Assembly: GCA_000723505.1 (NCBI GenBank)
Contig: HG934468.1
Span: forward strand, 2,698,798-2,762,797
Direction: 5' to 3'
From: Mucinivorans hirudinis
GTDB lineage: Bacteria; Bacteroidota; Bacteroidia; Bacteroidales; Rikenellaceae
Length of the DNA stretch: 64,000 nt
The notes beneath the pieces were generated by a model, which had not been told where the DNA came from, did no database searches, and saw only the letters and a list, made by a program, of their open reading frames with translations. Positions within the stretch are counted from its first letter, which is position 1. Each line of letters begins with the position of its first letter. The translations under genes were made by a program, and so were the position numbers. Positions 32,683 to 42,053 of this stretch are shown one piece after another.

Positions 32683-33783
32683 ATGATAAAATTTCTTGAC
32701 CTACAAAAAATTAACGCCCAATATGCCGATGAATTGAAGGCGGTGGCTTCGCGGGTTATCGACCACGGCTGGTTTCTGCAAGGTAGAGAGAATGAGGCGT
32801 TTGAGGGGCAAATGAGAGAATTAATCGGAGCAGAGCATATTGTCAATCTTGCTAATGGCTTGGACGCGCTCAGGCTCATTCTCAGGGCGTACATAGAGAT
32901 GGGAGTTATCAAGGCGGGCGATGAGGTTATCGTACCTGCCAACACTTTTATTGCCAGCGTATTGGCAATAACGGACAATGGGTTAAAGCCGGTTTTTGTT
33001 GAACCGGAATTGGAGACCTACAACATTGATATTGATAGAATCGAGGCGGCAATTACTCCGCAGACCAAGGCGATAATGGTGGTTCACCTCTACGGACGCA
33101 CAGTGTGGAGCGAGCAACTCGAAACTATTGCCAAGAGGTATGGATTGAAAATTATTGAGGATAATGCGCAAGCTATTGGTGCTGAGTATAATGGTGTAAG
33201 AACCGGTAATTTGGGCGATGCGGCGGGATTTTCGTTCTACCCGGGCAAGAATCTCGGGGCTTTGGGCGATAGTGGTGCGGTTGCCACCAATGATGGTGAG
33301 TTGGCACGAATTGTCAGGGCGTTGGGCAATTATGGTTCCAAGGTTAAATATCACAGCGAATATTCTGGGATGAATAGCCGTATGGACGAGATGCAGGCGG
33401 CATTTTTGGGTGTGAAAATCAAGTTCTTGGAGGCTGAAAACCAGCGGCGTAGGGAGATTGCTGACTACTATTGCAACAATATAACCAATCCGCGGATAAC
33501 GTTGCCCGCTAAAGCCTTGAATCCGTTGGAGCACGTCTACCACCTCTTTGTTGTGCGCTCGGATAGCAGGGATGAGTTGCAGCAATATTTGGCAGAAAAC
33601 GGGATACAGACTTTGATACACTACCCGATTCCGCCGCATAAACAGCAGTGTTACAGCGAGTATAACCATTTAAGGCTACCCATTACCGAGAAAATTCACG
33701 GCGAGGCGTTGAGTCTGCCTATAAGTGCGGTTCTTACCAATGAGGAGGTTATAAAGGTCATTGAGGCGATAAATAATTTCTGA
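32683..33783 (+). CDS. DegT/DnrJ/EryC1 sugar aminotransferase (FdtB/QdtB-like)
   Basis: A 366-residue PLP enzyme. The cofactor Lys is K189 in FSFYPGKNLGALGDSG; other family motifs are VIVPANTFIASVLAI, EDNAQAIGAEYNG and MNSRMDEMQAAFL. Expected reaction: glutamate-dependent amination at C3 of a 3-keto-6-deoxy dTDP-hexose made by the FdtA-like cupin, giving dTDP-Fuc3N or -Qui3N. It is in the same operon, and its stop abuts the flippase start. Confidence 0.9.
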   Translation: MIKFLDLQKINAQYADELKAVASRVIDHGWFLQGRENEAFEGQMRELIGAEHIVNLANGLDALRLILRAYIEMGVIKAGDEVIVPANTFIASVLAITDNGLKPVFVEPELETYNIDIDRIEAAITPQTKAIMVVHLYGRTVWSEQLETIAKRYGLKIIEDNAQAIGAEYNGVRTGNLGDAAGFSFYPGKNLGALGDSGAVATNDGELARIVRALGNYGSKVKYHSEYSGMNSRMDEMQAAFLGVKIKFLEAENQRRREIADYYCNNITNPRITLPAKALNPLEHVYHLFVVRSDSRDELQQYLAENGIQTLIHYPIPPHKQQCYSEYNHLRLPITEKIHGEALSLPISAVLTNEEVIKVIEAINNF

Positions 33784-35231
33784 TGGAGCAACGGCGGTCT
33801 CTTAAAAGTTCTGCTCTGAGAGGGGTATTTTGGAGTGGAGTGGATAAAATCTTCTCTAAGTTGTTTTTTGCCATTATCGGTCTGCTCTTGGCGCGTGTGC
33901 TTCTGCCCGAGGATTATGGGTTGGTTGGTATGCTCACTATCTTTTTGGCGGTGTCCCAATTGCTGATAGACAGCGGTTTTTCGCAAGCCTTAGTTCAACG
34001 ACACAATCCCACTCAAACGGACTATTCGACAGCCTTTTTCTTCAACATATTTGTGGGTGTGGGATGCTATTTGTTACTTTTTTTTGCCGCACCCTTTATC
34101 GCAGATTTTTATGAAGCACCCTCGTTGATATTACTTCTCAGGGTAATGAGCATATCTTTGGTTACCAATTCTTTGACTGTTGTTCAGCGCGCTAAGTTGT
34201 TGGTCAATATTGATTTTAGACGATTAGCCCTCATCAATGTTTGTTCGGTAACAATGGGCAGTACTTCGGCTCTTGTGGCTGCGTATAACGGCTGGGGTGT
34301 TTGGGCTTTGGCGGTGCAGGCAGTTGTTACGGGAGTGGTTACGATGGTGATGTATTGGGTTACCGGAGGATGGATGCCAAGTATTGTCTTCTCCAAAGAT
34401 TCCTTCAGGACTTTATTCAAATTCGGTTCAAAACTTTTGGCTGCGGGATTTCTGGCAACTGTGGTGAACAATCTTTATAACTTGATAATAGGTAAGCTAT
34501 ACCACAAACAGGAGTTGGGATATTATCAGAATGGTAGGCAGTTGTCGGAGAATATATCATCGACAATAAACGACATTATCAACTCCGTAACTTTTCCGTT
34601 GCTAAGTGCGATAAAGGAAGATAGGGGCAGATTGATAGATGTTTATAGTCGTATGTTGGCAATGACAGCTTTTATAATTTTCCCAGTTATGACCCTTGCT
34701 ATGTTGCTTGCCGAGCCTTTTGTTATTTCGGTATTGACCGAGAAGTGGTTGCCGGCGGTGCCTATAATTCAGTGGCTTTGTATGGCGCGAATGTTCACAC
34801 CTATCAGCTCGCTAAATATGAATATTTTGAATGCTGTTGGCAGGTCTGACCTTTTTATGAAGGTGGACCTATTGAAACTGCCACTCACCTTGGTGGCGAT
34901 GGCAATTACTCTGCCAATATCTATTGATGCGGTGGTGATTGGTAATTTTATTGTTACCTTTGTATGTTATTTTATTAATGCTTATCTGCCGGGCAAGATG
35001 TTTGGATTTGGAATAGTGGCGCAGACCAAAATTTTTGCCAAGACAATACTCTCGACATTGATTATGGCGGTGACGCTTATCTTGGTATGTTCCTTTGTCG
35101 ATAACAATATTGTTAAACTCGTCGTTGGTATAGTTGTCGGGTTGTTGTCCTTCGTGGGGGCGGCTTGGGTGTTGAAGATTGCGGAGTTGCGAGAAGTTTT
35201 ACTGATAATAAAAAAAGTGGTCAAACGATGA
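33783..35231 (+). CDS. Wzx-type lipopolysaccharide flippase (WzxC-like)
   Basis: A 482-residue multi-spanning protein with about 12-14 hydrophobic helices. It opens SALRGVFWSGVDKIFSKLFFAIIG, the hallmark of the WzxC/MOP branch, followed by LARVLLPEDYGLVGML. It would move lipid-linked repeat units across the inner membrane. It begins at the last base of the aminotransferase stop (TGATGG) and its 3' end overlaps the PHP gene by four bases. Confidence 0.9.
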   Translation: MEQRRSLKSSALRGVFWSGVDKIFSKLFFAIIGLLLARVLLPEDYGLVGMLTIFLAVSQLLIDSGFSQALVQRHNPTQTDYSTAFFFNIFVGVGCYLLLFFAAPFIADFYEAPSLILLLRVMSISLVTNSLTVVQRAKLLVNIDFRRLALINVCSVTMGSTSALVAAYNGWGVWALAVQAVVTGVVTMVMYWVTGGWMPSIVFSKDSFRTLFKFGSKLLAAGFLATVVNNLYNLIIGKLYHKQELGYYQNGRQLSENISSTINDIINSVTFPLLSAIKEDRGRLIDVYSRMLAMTAFIIFPVMTLAMLLAEPFVISVLTEKWLPAVPIIQWLCMARMFTPISSLNMNILNAVGRSDLFMKVDLLKLPLTLVAMAITLPISIDAVVIGNFIVTFVCYFINAYLPGKMFGFGIVAQTKIFAKTILSTLIMAVTLILVCSFVDNNIVKLVVGIVVGLLSFVGAAWVLKIAELREVLLIIKKVVKR

Positions 35232-36325
35232 ATAGATATACTCTATTGCTTGGTGCAATTCTTTTTTTCAGCTCTTGTCGTCAGGATGTTACTCGGCAGC
35301 AGGAGCAGGAGCCGGGTGCAGATGAGCTTCCTTATTATGTAGAGAGCGTTAGCACAACCAAGATTGCGGCGCAGATTGACAACTATGACACTGTGCGCCT
35401 CGACGCTGACGAATTGGTGGTTCTACATAATCCATACAAAAACAAGGGGGCCATTAAGTTGAGCGGCACACTTCACAACCATACAGATAACTCGGCAGGG
35501 GTGGACGGTTACGGGTCGGGAGAGGTTTCGAGTGTTGTGACGAAGTTTCGCGATGTTGGCAAGTTTGACTTCTATGCCATCACAGACCACAACTTCTTCA
35601 CCCCCGACCCTAAAGTTAGGGGCATAATAAATATGGGGTTTGCCGTGGAGGACACCAAAGAAGGACAACATTTAGGAGTTATCAATCTACCTCTTAATGT
35701 GGGAGATATTAATAGGAGCGAAGATGCCAATACACTGATTGATTTCTACAAAAACGGATGTCAAGCTGTGGTTATACTCAACCACCCCGACTGGCGTTTA
35801 CAGCAGATGCCCTATAACAAACTGACGTCCATCTCACGAGTTGATTTTGTTGAGGTTCTCAACTCGGCTGAAAGTGGTTCGGAGAGGGCTTTCAATATTC
35901 TAAACAACCGCTTTGATGGGCGAGTTTACGGTATTGGTGCAGATGATTATCATTACAATGCGGGATGGAAAGACCCCGATATGTATTTTCGTAAATCGTG
36001 GGTCGAGGTATATTGCGACCGTAAGACAAGGACTGATATTTGGACTCATCTGCTCGGCGGCTCGTTCTATGCGACCAAGGGAGATACGAGGATGGATGTG
36101 GAATGCAGCGATGGTATACTTAGAATAATGTCCGAATACCCCTCCACTATTACCTTTCTCGGCAAGGGCTTTGATGAGCGGCATTTGTCTGAAACCGTAA
36201 TTTTGAAGAGAGTGGAACGCAGCAACGCTTCATCTTATACCATTGATGGCACGGAGGGGTATGTCTATGCAAAGGTCGAAAATCAGGGGGGAGTTTCCAT
36301 AACACAGATAATTAATATTGAGTAG
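35228..36325 (+). CDS. PHP-domain metal-dependent phosphoesterase-like lipoprotein
   Basis: About 365 residues starting MNRYTLLLGAILFFSSCRQD, a lipoprotein signal with lipobox FSSC; the ATG at 35228 overlaps the flippase gene (ATGA). The PHP domain starts at LSGTLHNHTDNSAG, with metal ligands in HNHT, then FYAITDHNFF and IGADDYHY; a wide C-terminal segment follows. PHP proteins hydrolyse phosphoesters or act on sugar phosphates. A lipid-anchored version beside a phosphotransferase-like gene suggests removal or remodelling of a phosphate-linked substituent outside the cytoplasm (inference). Confidence 0.8.
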   Translation: MNRYTLLLGAILFFSSCRQDVTRQQEQEPGADELPYYVESVSTTKIAAQIDNYDTVRLDADELVVLHNPYKNKGAIKLSGTLHNHTDNSAGVDGYGSGEVSSVVTKFRDVGKFDFYAITDHNFFTPDPKVRGIINMGFAVEDTKEGQHLGVINLPLNVGDINRSEDANTLIDFYKNGCQAVVILNHPDWRLQQMPYNKLTSISRVDFVEVLNSAESGSERAFNILNNRFDGRVYGIGADDYHYNAGWKDPDMYFRKSWVEVYCDRKTRTDIWTHLLGGSFYATKGDTRMDVECSDGILRIMSEYPSTITFLGKGFDERHLSETVILKRVERSNASSYTIDGTEGYVYAKVENQGGVSITQIINIE

Positions 36326-37609
36326 ATGAAACGGGTAATAAAGAAAATAATGCCTGCATCTTTTGTAGGATATTGTAAACTTGTTATGAGCAAACTGGAG
36401 GTTTATTATTTTCATAGGAGCTATTACTGTGTTATTGATAAATTAAAAAAGAAAAAGAAAATTAGAGTTGCCTTTTTTTTAGTTCACTCCTCGGTGTGGA
36501 AGTATGACGAGTTATTTAGGTTAATGCTCGCGGATGAACGATTCGACCCGGTGGTGGTGATTTGTCCGTACATAGTTATGGGTGAGCAGATAATGTGGCG
36601 TGATATGGCTCAGGCGGAGGATTTTGTGAGGAGTAAAGGTTATCCGTATACCTCCACATACGACAGTGGTTGGGTGGATATAAAGAAAGTTGTGAAACCC
36701 GATGTAATATTCTACACCAATCCGCACGAGGGATTGACACGGGGTGAGTACTATATAAAAAACTTCCCGAGGGTGTTGAATTGTTATGTGCCCTACTCGT
36801 CAATGATATGCAACATCAAGGTTCAGTTCGACAAACCGCTCCAAAATATGGTCTGGCGAATGTTTATCGAAAATGAATTGGTGATGAAGATAGCACGAGA
36901 ACAGATGCCCACAAAGGGCGAGAATTGTTATGTGAGTGGTTTTCCGCCGCTGGATATTTTTTTGGATGAGAGCTACGCGCCTGCCAAAGTGTGGAAAAAT
37001 GAGAACCTGAAAAAGATTATTTGGGCTCCACATCACACAATAGAACGGGGGAGCGAGGCGTGGATTACTTTCTCAAACTTTTTGGAGATTGCCGAGCCGA
37101 TGAGGGATTTGGCATTGAAATATTCAAATAAAGTACAGTTTGCCTTCAAACCCCACCCGCTGCTTCGCGGGAAATTAGAACGAGAGTGGGGCAAGGCAAG
37201 GACGGACGAGTATTATGACTTTTGGAGTAGTAACGAAAATAGTCAGTTCGAGAATGGTGAATATATAGATTTGTTTGCCACTTCGGATGCTATGATTTTT
37301 GATAGCGTTTCATTTATAAATGAGTATCTTTATACTCGCAAACCGTCGTTTTTTGTTATGAATGACTCCATTGCCGAGCAGTTGAACGAGTTTGGACTTG
37401 CGGCATTGGCTTGTCATAAACAGGGGCGGAAAATGGGTGAAATAGAGCGGTTTGTGGAGGGCGTTGTCGATGGAGTGGATGACGATTTGGCGGGTGCGAA
37501 AAGTGAGTACTACCGTAAGTATCTGTTGCCACCACACTCGGTTTCGGCATCGCGAAATATAGTTGATTACTTGAAAAGAACATTATCGCAGGAAAAATGC
37601 AAGCAATAA
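36326..37609 (+). CDS. CDP-glycerol glycerophosphotransferase-like (TagF-like) protein
   Basis: A 427-residue protein starting directly after the PHP gene stop. It has an N-terminal basic/amphipathic region, then KKKIRVAFFLVHSSVWKYDE, IIWAPHHTIERGSEAW, FAFKPHPLLRGKL and LFATSDAMIFDSVSFINEYL. The HH, KPHP and SDA..DSVSF blocks match the TagF/CDP-glycerol phosphotransferase C-terminal domain. Such enzymes transfer a phospho-alditol from CDP-activated donors. The fused nucleotidyltransferase gene immediately downstream (overlap 13 bases) is a likely donor-maker. Confidence 0.75.
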   Translation: MKRVIKKIMPASFVGYCKLVMSKLEVYYFHRSYYCVIDKLKKKKKIRVAFFLVHSSVWKYDELFRLMLADERFDPVVVICPYIVMGEQIMWRDMAQAEDFVRSKGYPYTSTYDSGWVDIKKVVKPDVIFYTNPHEGLTRGEYYIKNFPRVLNCYVPYSSMICNIKVQFDKPLQNMVWRMFIENELVMKIAREQMPTKGENCYVSGFPPLDIFLDESYAPAKVWKNENLKKIIWAPHHTIERGSEAWITFSNFLEIAEPMRDLALKYSNKVQFAFKPHPLLRGKLEREWGKARTDEYYDFWSSNENSQFENGEYIDLFATSDAMIFDSVSFINEYLYTRKPSFFVMNDSIAEQLNEFGLAALACHKQGRKMGEIERFVEGVVDGVDDDLAGAKSEYYRKYLLPPHSVSASRNIVDYLKRTLSQEKCKQ

Positions 37610-39414
37610 TACTTGCCGCAGGAATGGGGCGCCGCCTTGGCGAGCTAACGGGCGGAAACACAAAATGTATGCTCGAAGTCAATGGTATACGCCTGATTGA
37701 CCGTGCTCTGACACACCTTACAAAACTGCCCCTGAACAAAATAGTACTCGTTGTGGGATATAAAGCCGATAACGTTCGTAACTATATTGGCGCGCAATAT
37801 AACGGAGTTTGTGTCGAGTATGTGGAAAACAGGGTTTATGACAAAACCAACAATATCTATTCACTCTACCTTGCAAAAGATTTTTTGGCAGAGGATGATA
37901 CGATTCTCTTGGAATCGGATTTGATTTTCGATGAAAATGTGGTACGCAAACTTCTCGAAAACGGGGAGGCAAATCTTGCCTTGGTAGATAAATACGAGAG
38001 TTGGATGGATGGAACAGTCGTCACAATTGACAAGGATAACTACATAAAAAACTTTGTTTCAAAAAAGTATTTTAATTGGGCAGATATTCCTCATTACTAT
38101 AAGACTGTGAATATATATAAGTTCAGTCGCGAATTTTCGGTTTCGCACTATATCCCGATGTTGCAGGCTTACTGCACCGCGCTGGGTAATAATGAGTATT
38201 ACGAGCAGGTGCTCAGGGTGATTGCACTGATGGATAATACAGCCATAAAGGCACTGCCGCTGGATGGAGAGAAGTGGTATGAGATTGACGATATTCAGGA
38301 TTTAGATATTGCCGAGAGTATGTTTGCTGCAACGGACGACGAACAGTGGCGCGCCTATACATTTCGTTATGGTGGTTATTGGCGTTATCCGAAGATGTTG
38401 GATTTCTGCTATTTGGTGAACCCCTATTTCCCGCCTGAGACTATGGTCAACGAGATGAAGGCGAGTTTCGATGTACTTCTGAGGGAGTACCCCTCGGGTA
38501 TGGGAGTCAATAGCTTGTTGGCGGCGAAGTATTTCGGAGTGCACGGGGAGAAGATCGTGGTGGGCAATGGTGCTGCCGAGCTGATTAAGGCATATGTAGA
38601 AAAATATGTCGGAAGGCTTGGAGTTACCTTCCCCACTTTCGAGGAGTATCCTAACCGCCTGCCCGTCGATAGAATCGAACGTTTTGTGCCCGAAAGCAGC
38701 GATTTTCACTATACGGTAGAGGAGTATATTTCACATTTTGAAAGTAAGGATGTAGATACTTTATTGATAATCAATCCCGACAATCCATCAGGCAATTATA
38801 TTCCGTTCGATGATTTACTGAGACTTATTGAGTGGACAAAGCAGAACGGTAAGAGGCTGATTGTCGATGAGTCGTTTGTGGATTTTGCGGATGTCGAGGG
38901 GCAATTCTCATTGATGGACAATGTTATACTTTGTGACAATCCTCACTTGATGGTCATAAAGAGTATCTCGAAATCTTATGGTGTACCAGGTTTGAGACTT
39001 GGAGTTCTGGCAAGTGGAGACACGCAGATGATAGCAAGACTCAAAAAAGAGGTTGCAATCTGGAATATCAACTCTTTTGGGGAGTTCTATATGCAGATTT
39101 TCGGTAAGTATGAGGGTGACTATCACAGGGGGTGTAAACTATTCATTGAAGAACGTAATATTTTTCGACAAGAACTCTCTGAGATTAAGTTCCTGAAAGT
39201 GTTTGAATCACAAGCAAACTATTTTCTTTGTGAGCTTACCTGTGGGATGAAATCTAGGGAGTTGGCAATTAGACTTTTGAAAGATTTTGATGTGTTGATA
39301 AAAGATTGCTCGGGCAAGGATGCCTTTGGGGGTAGGCAATATATTCGTCTTGCGGTGCGAGACAGAGTTGATAACAGGCGTTTGACGGAAGCATTAAAAA
39401 GTTACGAGAAATGA
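37597..39414 (+). CDS. Fused LicC-like nucleotidyltransferase and HisC/CobD-like aminotransferase
   Basis: A 605-residue two-domain protein. Residues 1 to about 235 are an NTP-transferase with MQAIILAAGMGRRLGEL, the KCMLEVNG lysine, YDKTNNIYSLYLAKDFL and LLESDLIFDE, the pattern of phosphocholine cytidylyltransferases (LicC group). Residues about 260-605 are a class I/II PLP enzyme of the HisC/CobD type with INPDNPSGN, the PLP lysine K459 in SISKSYGVPGLRLG, and YIRLAVRD near the C-terminus. A CobD-like domain would decarboxylate phospho-serine or -threonine to an aminoalcohol phosphate, which the first domain could convert to a CDP-aminoalcohol. The decarboxylase versus transaminase choice is not readable here. 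Confidence 0.82.
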   Translation: MQAIILAAGMGRRLGELTGGNTKCMLEVNGIRLIDRALTHLTKLPLNKIVLVVGYKADNVRNYIGAQYNGVCVEYVENRVYDKTNNIYSLYLAKDFLAEDDTILLESDLIFDENVVRKLLENGEANLALVDKYESWMDGTVVTIDKDNYIKNFVSKKYFNWADIPHYYKTVNIYKFSREFSVSHYIPMLQAYCTALGNNEYYEQVLRVIALMDNTAIKALPLDGEKWYEIDDIQDLDIAESMFAATDDEQWRAYTFRYGGYWRYPKMLDFCYLVNPYFPPETMVNEMKASFDVLLREYPSGMGVNSLLAAKYFGVHGEKIVVGNGAAELIKAYVEKYVGRLGVTFPTFEEYPNRLPVDRIERFVPESSDFHYTVEEYISHFESKDVDTLLIINPDNPSGNYIPFDDLLRLIEWTKQNGKRLIVDESFVDFADVEGQFSLMDNVILCDNPHLMVIKSISKSYGVPGLRLGVLASGDTQMIARLKKEVAIWNINSFGEFYMQIFGKYEGDYHRGCKLFIEERNIFRQELSEIKFLKVFESQANYFLCELTCGMKSRELAIRLLKDFDVLIKDCSGKDAFGGRQYIRLAVRDRVDNRRLTEALKSYEK

Positions 39415-40358
39415 AAATAATAAAACATTCCGATATTGAGGCATTAAAAATCCCTGCGCTGCAATATGTTGAGTGGGTGGAGCAAGCCCTAATGATTCAG
39501 TACGAATGCCAAGTACCCGCCAAGATAAGCGTGCACCTGACCGATGATGGTTTTTTTAATACGATGCCCTGCCTGATACCCTCCGAGAGAGCGATGGGTG
39601 TAAAGGTTGTGAATCGCTACAAACACAATTCGCCGTCTATTGATGGTACGATTATGCTTTACAATTCAGTGGACGGTGAACTGCGAGCATTGATGGACGG
39701 CACGTTGATAACGGCAATGAGAACCGGCGCGGTTGCGGCGACCTCGGTTAAGTACCTAAAAAATACAAGGAGCGCAAATAAAGTCTCAATGATGGGGCTT
39801 GGCGTAACGGCACGTGCTACGATGATGTGCCTTTTGGAGTCGATGCCGGAGGCGTTTTTCGATGTCAAATTACTACGCTACAAGGAGCAGGCTGAGTTGT
39901 TTGCAGAGCGTTTTGCTGCTTATGAGAACGTCAAGTTTACCATTGTGGATAGTGCGGAAGATTTGATTGTAGGAGCAGAGGTTATCATTTCGTGTATAAC
40001 TTCGGCTTCGGGTCTAATCGGCAGAGATGAGTGGTTTGGAGAAGGGGTTTTGCTTGTTCCTGTCCACACGCGCGGTTTCCAAAATTGCGACCTGTTTTTC
40101 GATAAAGTTTTCGGTGATGTAACAGAGCAGATTTGCCATTTCGGACACTTCGATAAATTCCGATATTTTGATGAGTTTGCAAAGGTTGTTCAAGGTAAAA
40201 TCTTGGGACGGGACAGTGACAATCAGCGCATTTTGGTATATAATATAGGTCAAGCGTTGCACGATATTTTTGTGGCAAACAAAATAATGGATATGGTTGC
40301 CCGTAGTAATCCTTGTGATATTGCCTTCAAAGAGCCTGTTGAAAAATTTTATATTTGA
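39411..40358 (+). CDS. Ornithine cyclodeaminase/mu-crystallin family protein
   Basis: A 315-residue NAD(P)-dependent protein of the OCD family. Substrate-domain motifs: VKVVNRYKHN and ALMDGTLITAMRTGAVAA. The Rossmann motif reads MMGLGVTARATM, where the family has GxGxQA. The C-terminal part contains DVTEQICHFGHFDKF. Members make or use amino acids (alanine dehydrogenase, diaminopropionate synthesis, cyclodeamination). It overlaps the fusion gene by four bases, so it probably supplies an amino compound for the same donor (inference). Confidence 0.82.
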   Translation: MKIIKHSDIEALKIPALQYVEWVEQALMIQYECQVPAKISVHLTDDGFFNTMPCLIPSERAMGVKVVNRYKHNSPSIDGTIMLYNSVDGELRALMDGTLITAMRTGAVAATSVKYLKNTRSANKVSMMGLGVTARATMMCLLESMPEAFFDVKLLRYKEQAELFAERFAAYENVKFTIVDSAEDLIVGAEVIISCITSASGLIGRDEWFGEGVLLVPVHTRGFQNCDLFFDKVFGDVTEQICHFGHFDKFRYFDEFAKVVQGKILGRDSDNQRILVYNIGQALHDIFVANKIMDMVARSNPCDIAFKEPVEKFYI

Positions 40359-40361
40359 GTT

Positions 40362-41255
40362 ATGCAGAAGTGTCCGTTAGTTTCCATATGTGTGATAAGC
40401 TACAACTCCGCGGCAACGATTGTCGAGACGTTGGATAGTGCTGCTGCGCAAACATATCGGAATATTGAGTTGGTGGTTTCGGACGATGGTTCGCGGGACG
40501 ATACACTTCTTATTATTGAACGATGGGTGGCGAATAATCGCGGGAGATTCACGGATATTAAGATAGTTACGGCTCAAAAGAACACGGGCATTACCCCAAA
40601 CTGCAACCGTGCTTGGCGCGCAGCGAGTGGCGAGTGGATAAAAATGATTGCGGCGGACGATATTATGTTGCCGCATATGGTGCAAACCTATATCGAATAT
40701 GCGAGGGAGCATCCAGAGGATAGGTTGCTCTTTTCACCTATAGAGATTTTCGGAGATGGTGTTCTAAGAGATGGATGGACAACACTTTGGGCGGATAAAG
40801 AAAGAGTATTTCGAGCGTTGCCGAATGCAAAAGAGCAGTACAAATATTTATCATCGAAAGGCAATTTTGTGCCCGCTGTTTCAAACTTCATAAATGTTGC
40901 AGTGTTACATAGTTTAAAAGGTTTTGATGAAGATATACTTTTTATGGAAGATTTGCCATTTTGGCTGAATGCCACTAAAAATGGTTACACACTCAAGATT
41001 GTGGGCAGTAATCCACTAGTCCGGTATCGTGCGAATGACAGCAGCATTCAATCTACGGGTAGAAGGTTCCTGATAACTTTTCTGTTATACCAAAGTAAAT
41101 ATATAATTTACAATCCATTTTATAGAATATGCCAACGGGAAATAGACCAAGTCGATATTAACTCCAATAGGAGTAAGTTCTTTTTCTACCTCCTATTCTT
41201 TGGCGCACTGCCTCATAAAGTTATTAATAAGATAATTAGAATTATTATAAAATGA
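40362..41255 (+). CDS. Glycosyltransferase family 2
   Basis: A 297-residue GT-A fold enzyme: VSICVISYNSAATIVETLDS, then VVSDDGSRDDTLLIIERW and the metal-binding WIKMIAADDIMLPHM. The acceptor-side SSKGNFVPAVSNFI is less conserved. No membrane helix, so it acts at the cytoplasmic face on a lipid-linked sugar. Overlaps the next GT by four bases. Sugar specificity unknown. Confidence 0.88.
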   Translation: MQKCPLVSICVISYNSAATIVETLDSAAAQTYRNIELVVSDDGSRDDTLLIIERWVANNRGRFTDIKIVTAQKNTGITPNCNRAWRAASGEWIKMIAADDIMLPHMVQTYIEYAREHPEDRLLFSPIEIFGDGVLRDGWTTLWADKERVFRALPNAKEQYKYLSSKGNFVPAVSNFINVAVLHSLKGFDEDILFMEDLPFWLNATKNGYTLKIVGSNPLVRYRANDSSIQSTGRRFLITFLLYQSKYIIYNPFYRICQREIDQVDINSNRSKFFFYLLFFGALPHKVINKIIRIIIK

Positions 41256-42052
41256 TGGTAACTATTTTCACACCGACGTATAATAGAGCTTATATTTTGC
41301 CGAAACTTTACGAGAGCCTCAGGATGCAGACCAATAGTAATTTCGAGTGGATAGTGGTTGATGACGGTAGCACAGATAATACTGCCGAACTAATTTCCAA
41401 ATGGATTGAAGATGGAGAGATTAGTATTCAATTTATTAGGAAATCAAATGGAGGGAAGCACCGTGCGATCAACTGCGGATTGTCTAAAGCGAGAGGTTAT
41501 CTCTTTTTTATAGTTGACAGTGATGATTATTTGACAACGGATGCTGTCGAAAGCATTATCAATGAATGGGCGATTATTGGTAATAGTGAGGAATTTGCCG
41601 GCTTATGTTTTCGTAAAATAAATTACGCCACCACCAAGATGTTAGGCAATAATTTCCCTGCATATCCCAGGGAAGCTACCTCGCTAACAATAGCTTATAA
41701 ATGGAAAATTACTCAAGACAAGGCAGAGGTATTTGTTACTGAGCACTTGCGAAAATATCCTTTTCCTGAAATTGAGGGCGAACTTTTTTTTACGGAGGCA
41801 TATGTTTGGAATAAAATTGCTCTTTCCAATCGCGCACTACTAAGGTGCGTGAATAAGGGGATATATCTTTGTGATTATCTTGAAGATGGATTGACCTCAA
41901 ATTTCATAGCACTATTGAGAAGTAACCCCAGGGGGCTTTCAATCTACTACAAATCTCTATTGAGATTACCTCTGTTGTGGAGAAGCCCCGTAACCGTAGC
42001 CAAGACTTTGGTGCGGTTGTTTCAATGTTATTATTTCCGTATCTTAAAATAG
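41252..42052 (+). CDS. Glycosyltransferase family 2
   Basis: A 266-residue GT-A enzyme with ITVTIF-type opening MVTIFTPTYNRAYILPKLYE, WIVVDDGSTDNTAELI and the metal motif FFIVDSDDYLTTD. Downstream, GGKHRAINCGLSKARGYLFF is typical of this GT2 subgroup. It follows the previous GT in the operon and precedes the polymerase by one base. Substrate unknown. Confidence 0.88.
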   Translation: MMVTIFTPTYNRAYILPKLYESLRMQTNSNFEWIVVDDGSTDNTAELISKWIEDGEISIQFIRKSNGGKHRAINCGLSKARGYLFFIVDSDDYLTTDAVESIINEWAIIGNSEEFAGLCFRKINYATTKMLGNNFPAYPREATSLTIAYKWKITQDKAEVFVTEHLRKYPFPEIEGELFFTEAYVWNKIALSNRALLRCVNKGIYLCDYLEDGLTSNFIALLRSNPRGLSIYYKSLLRLPLLWRSPVTVAKTLVRLFQCYYFRILK

Positions 42053-42053
42053 T

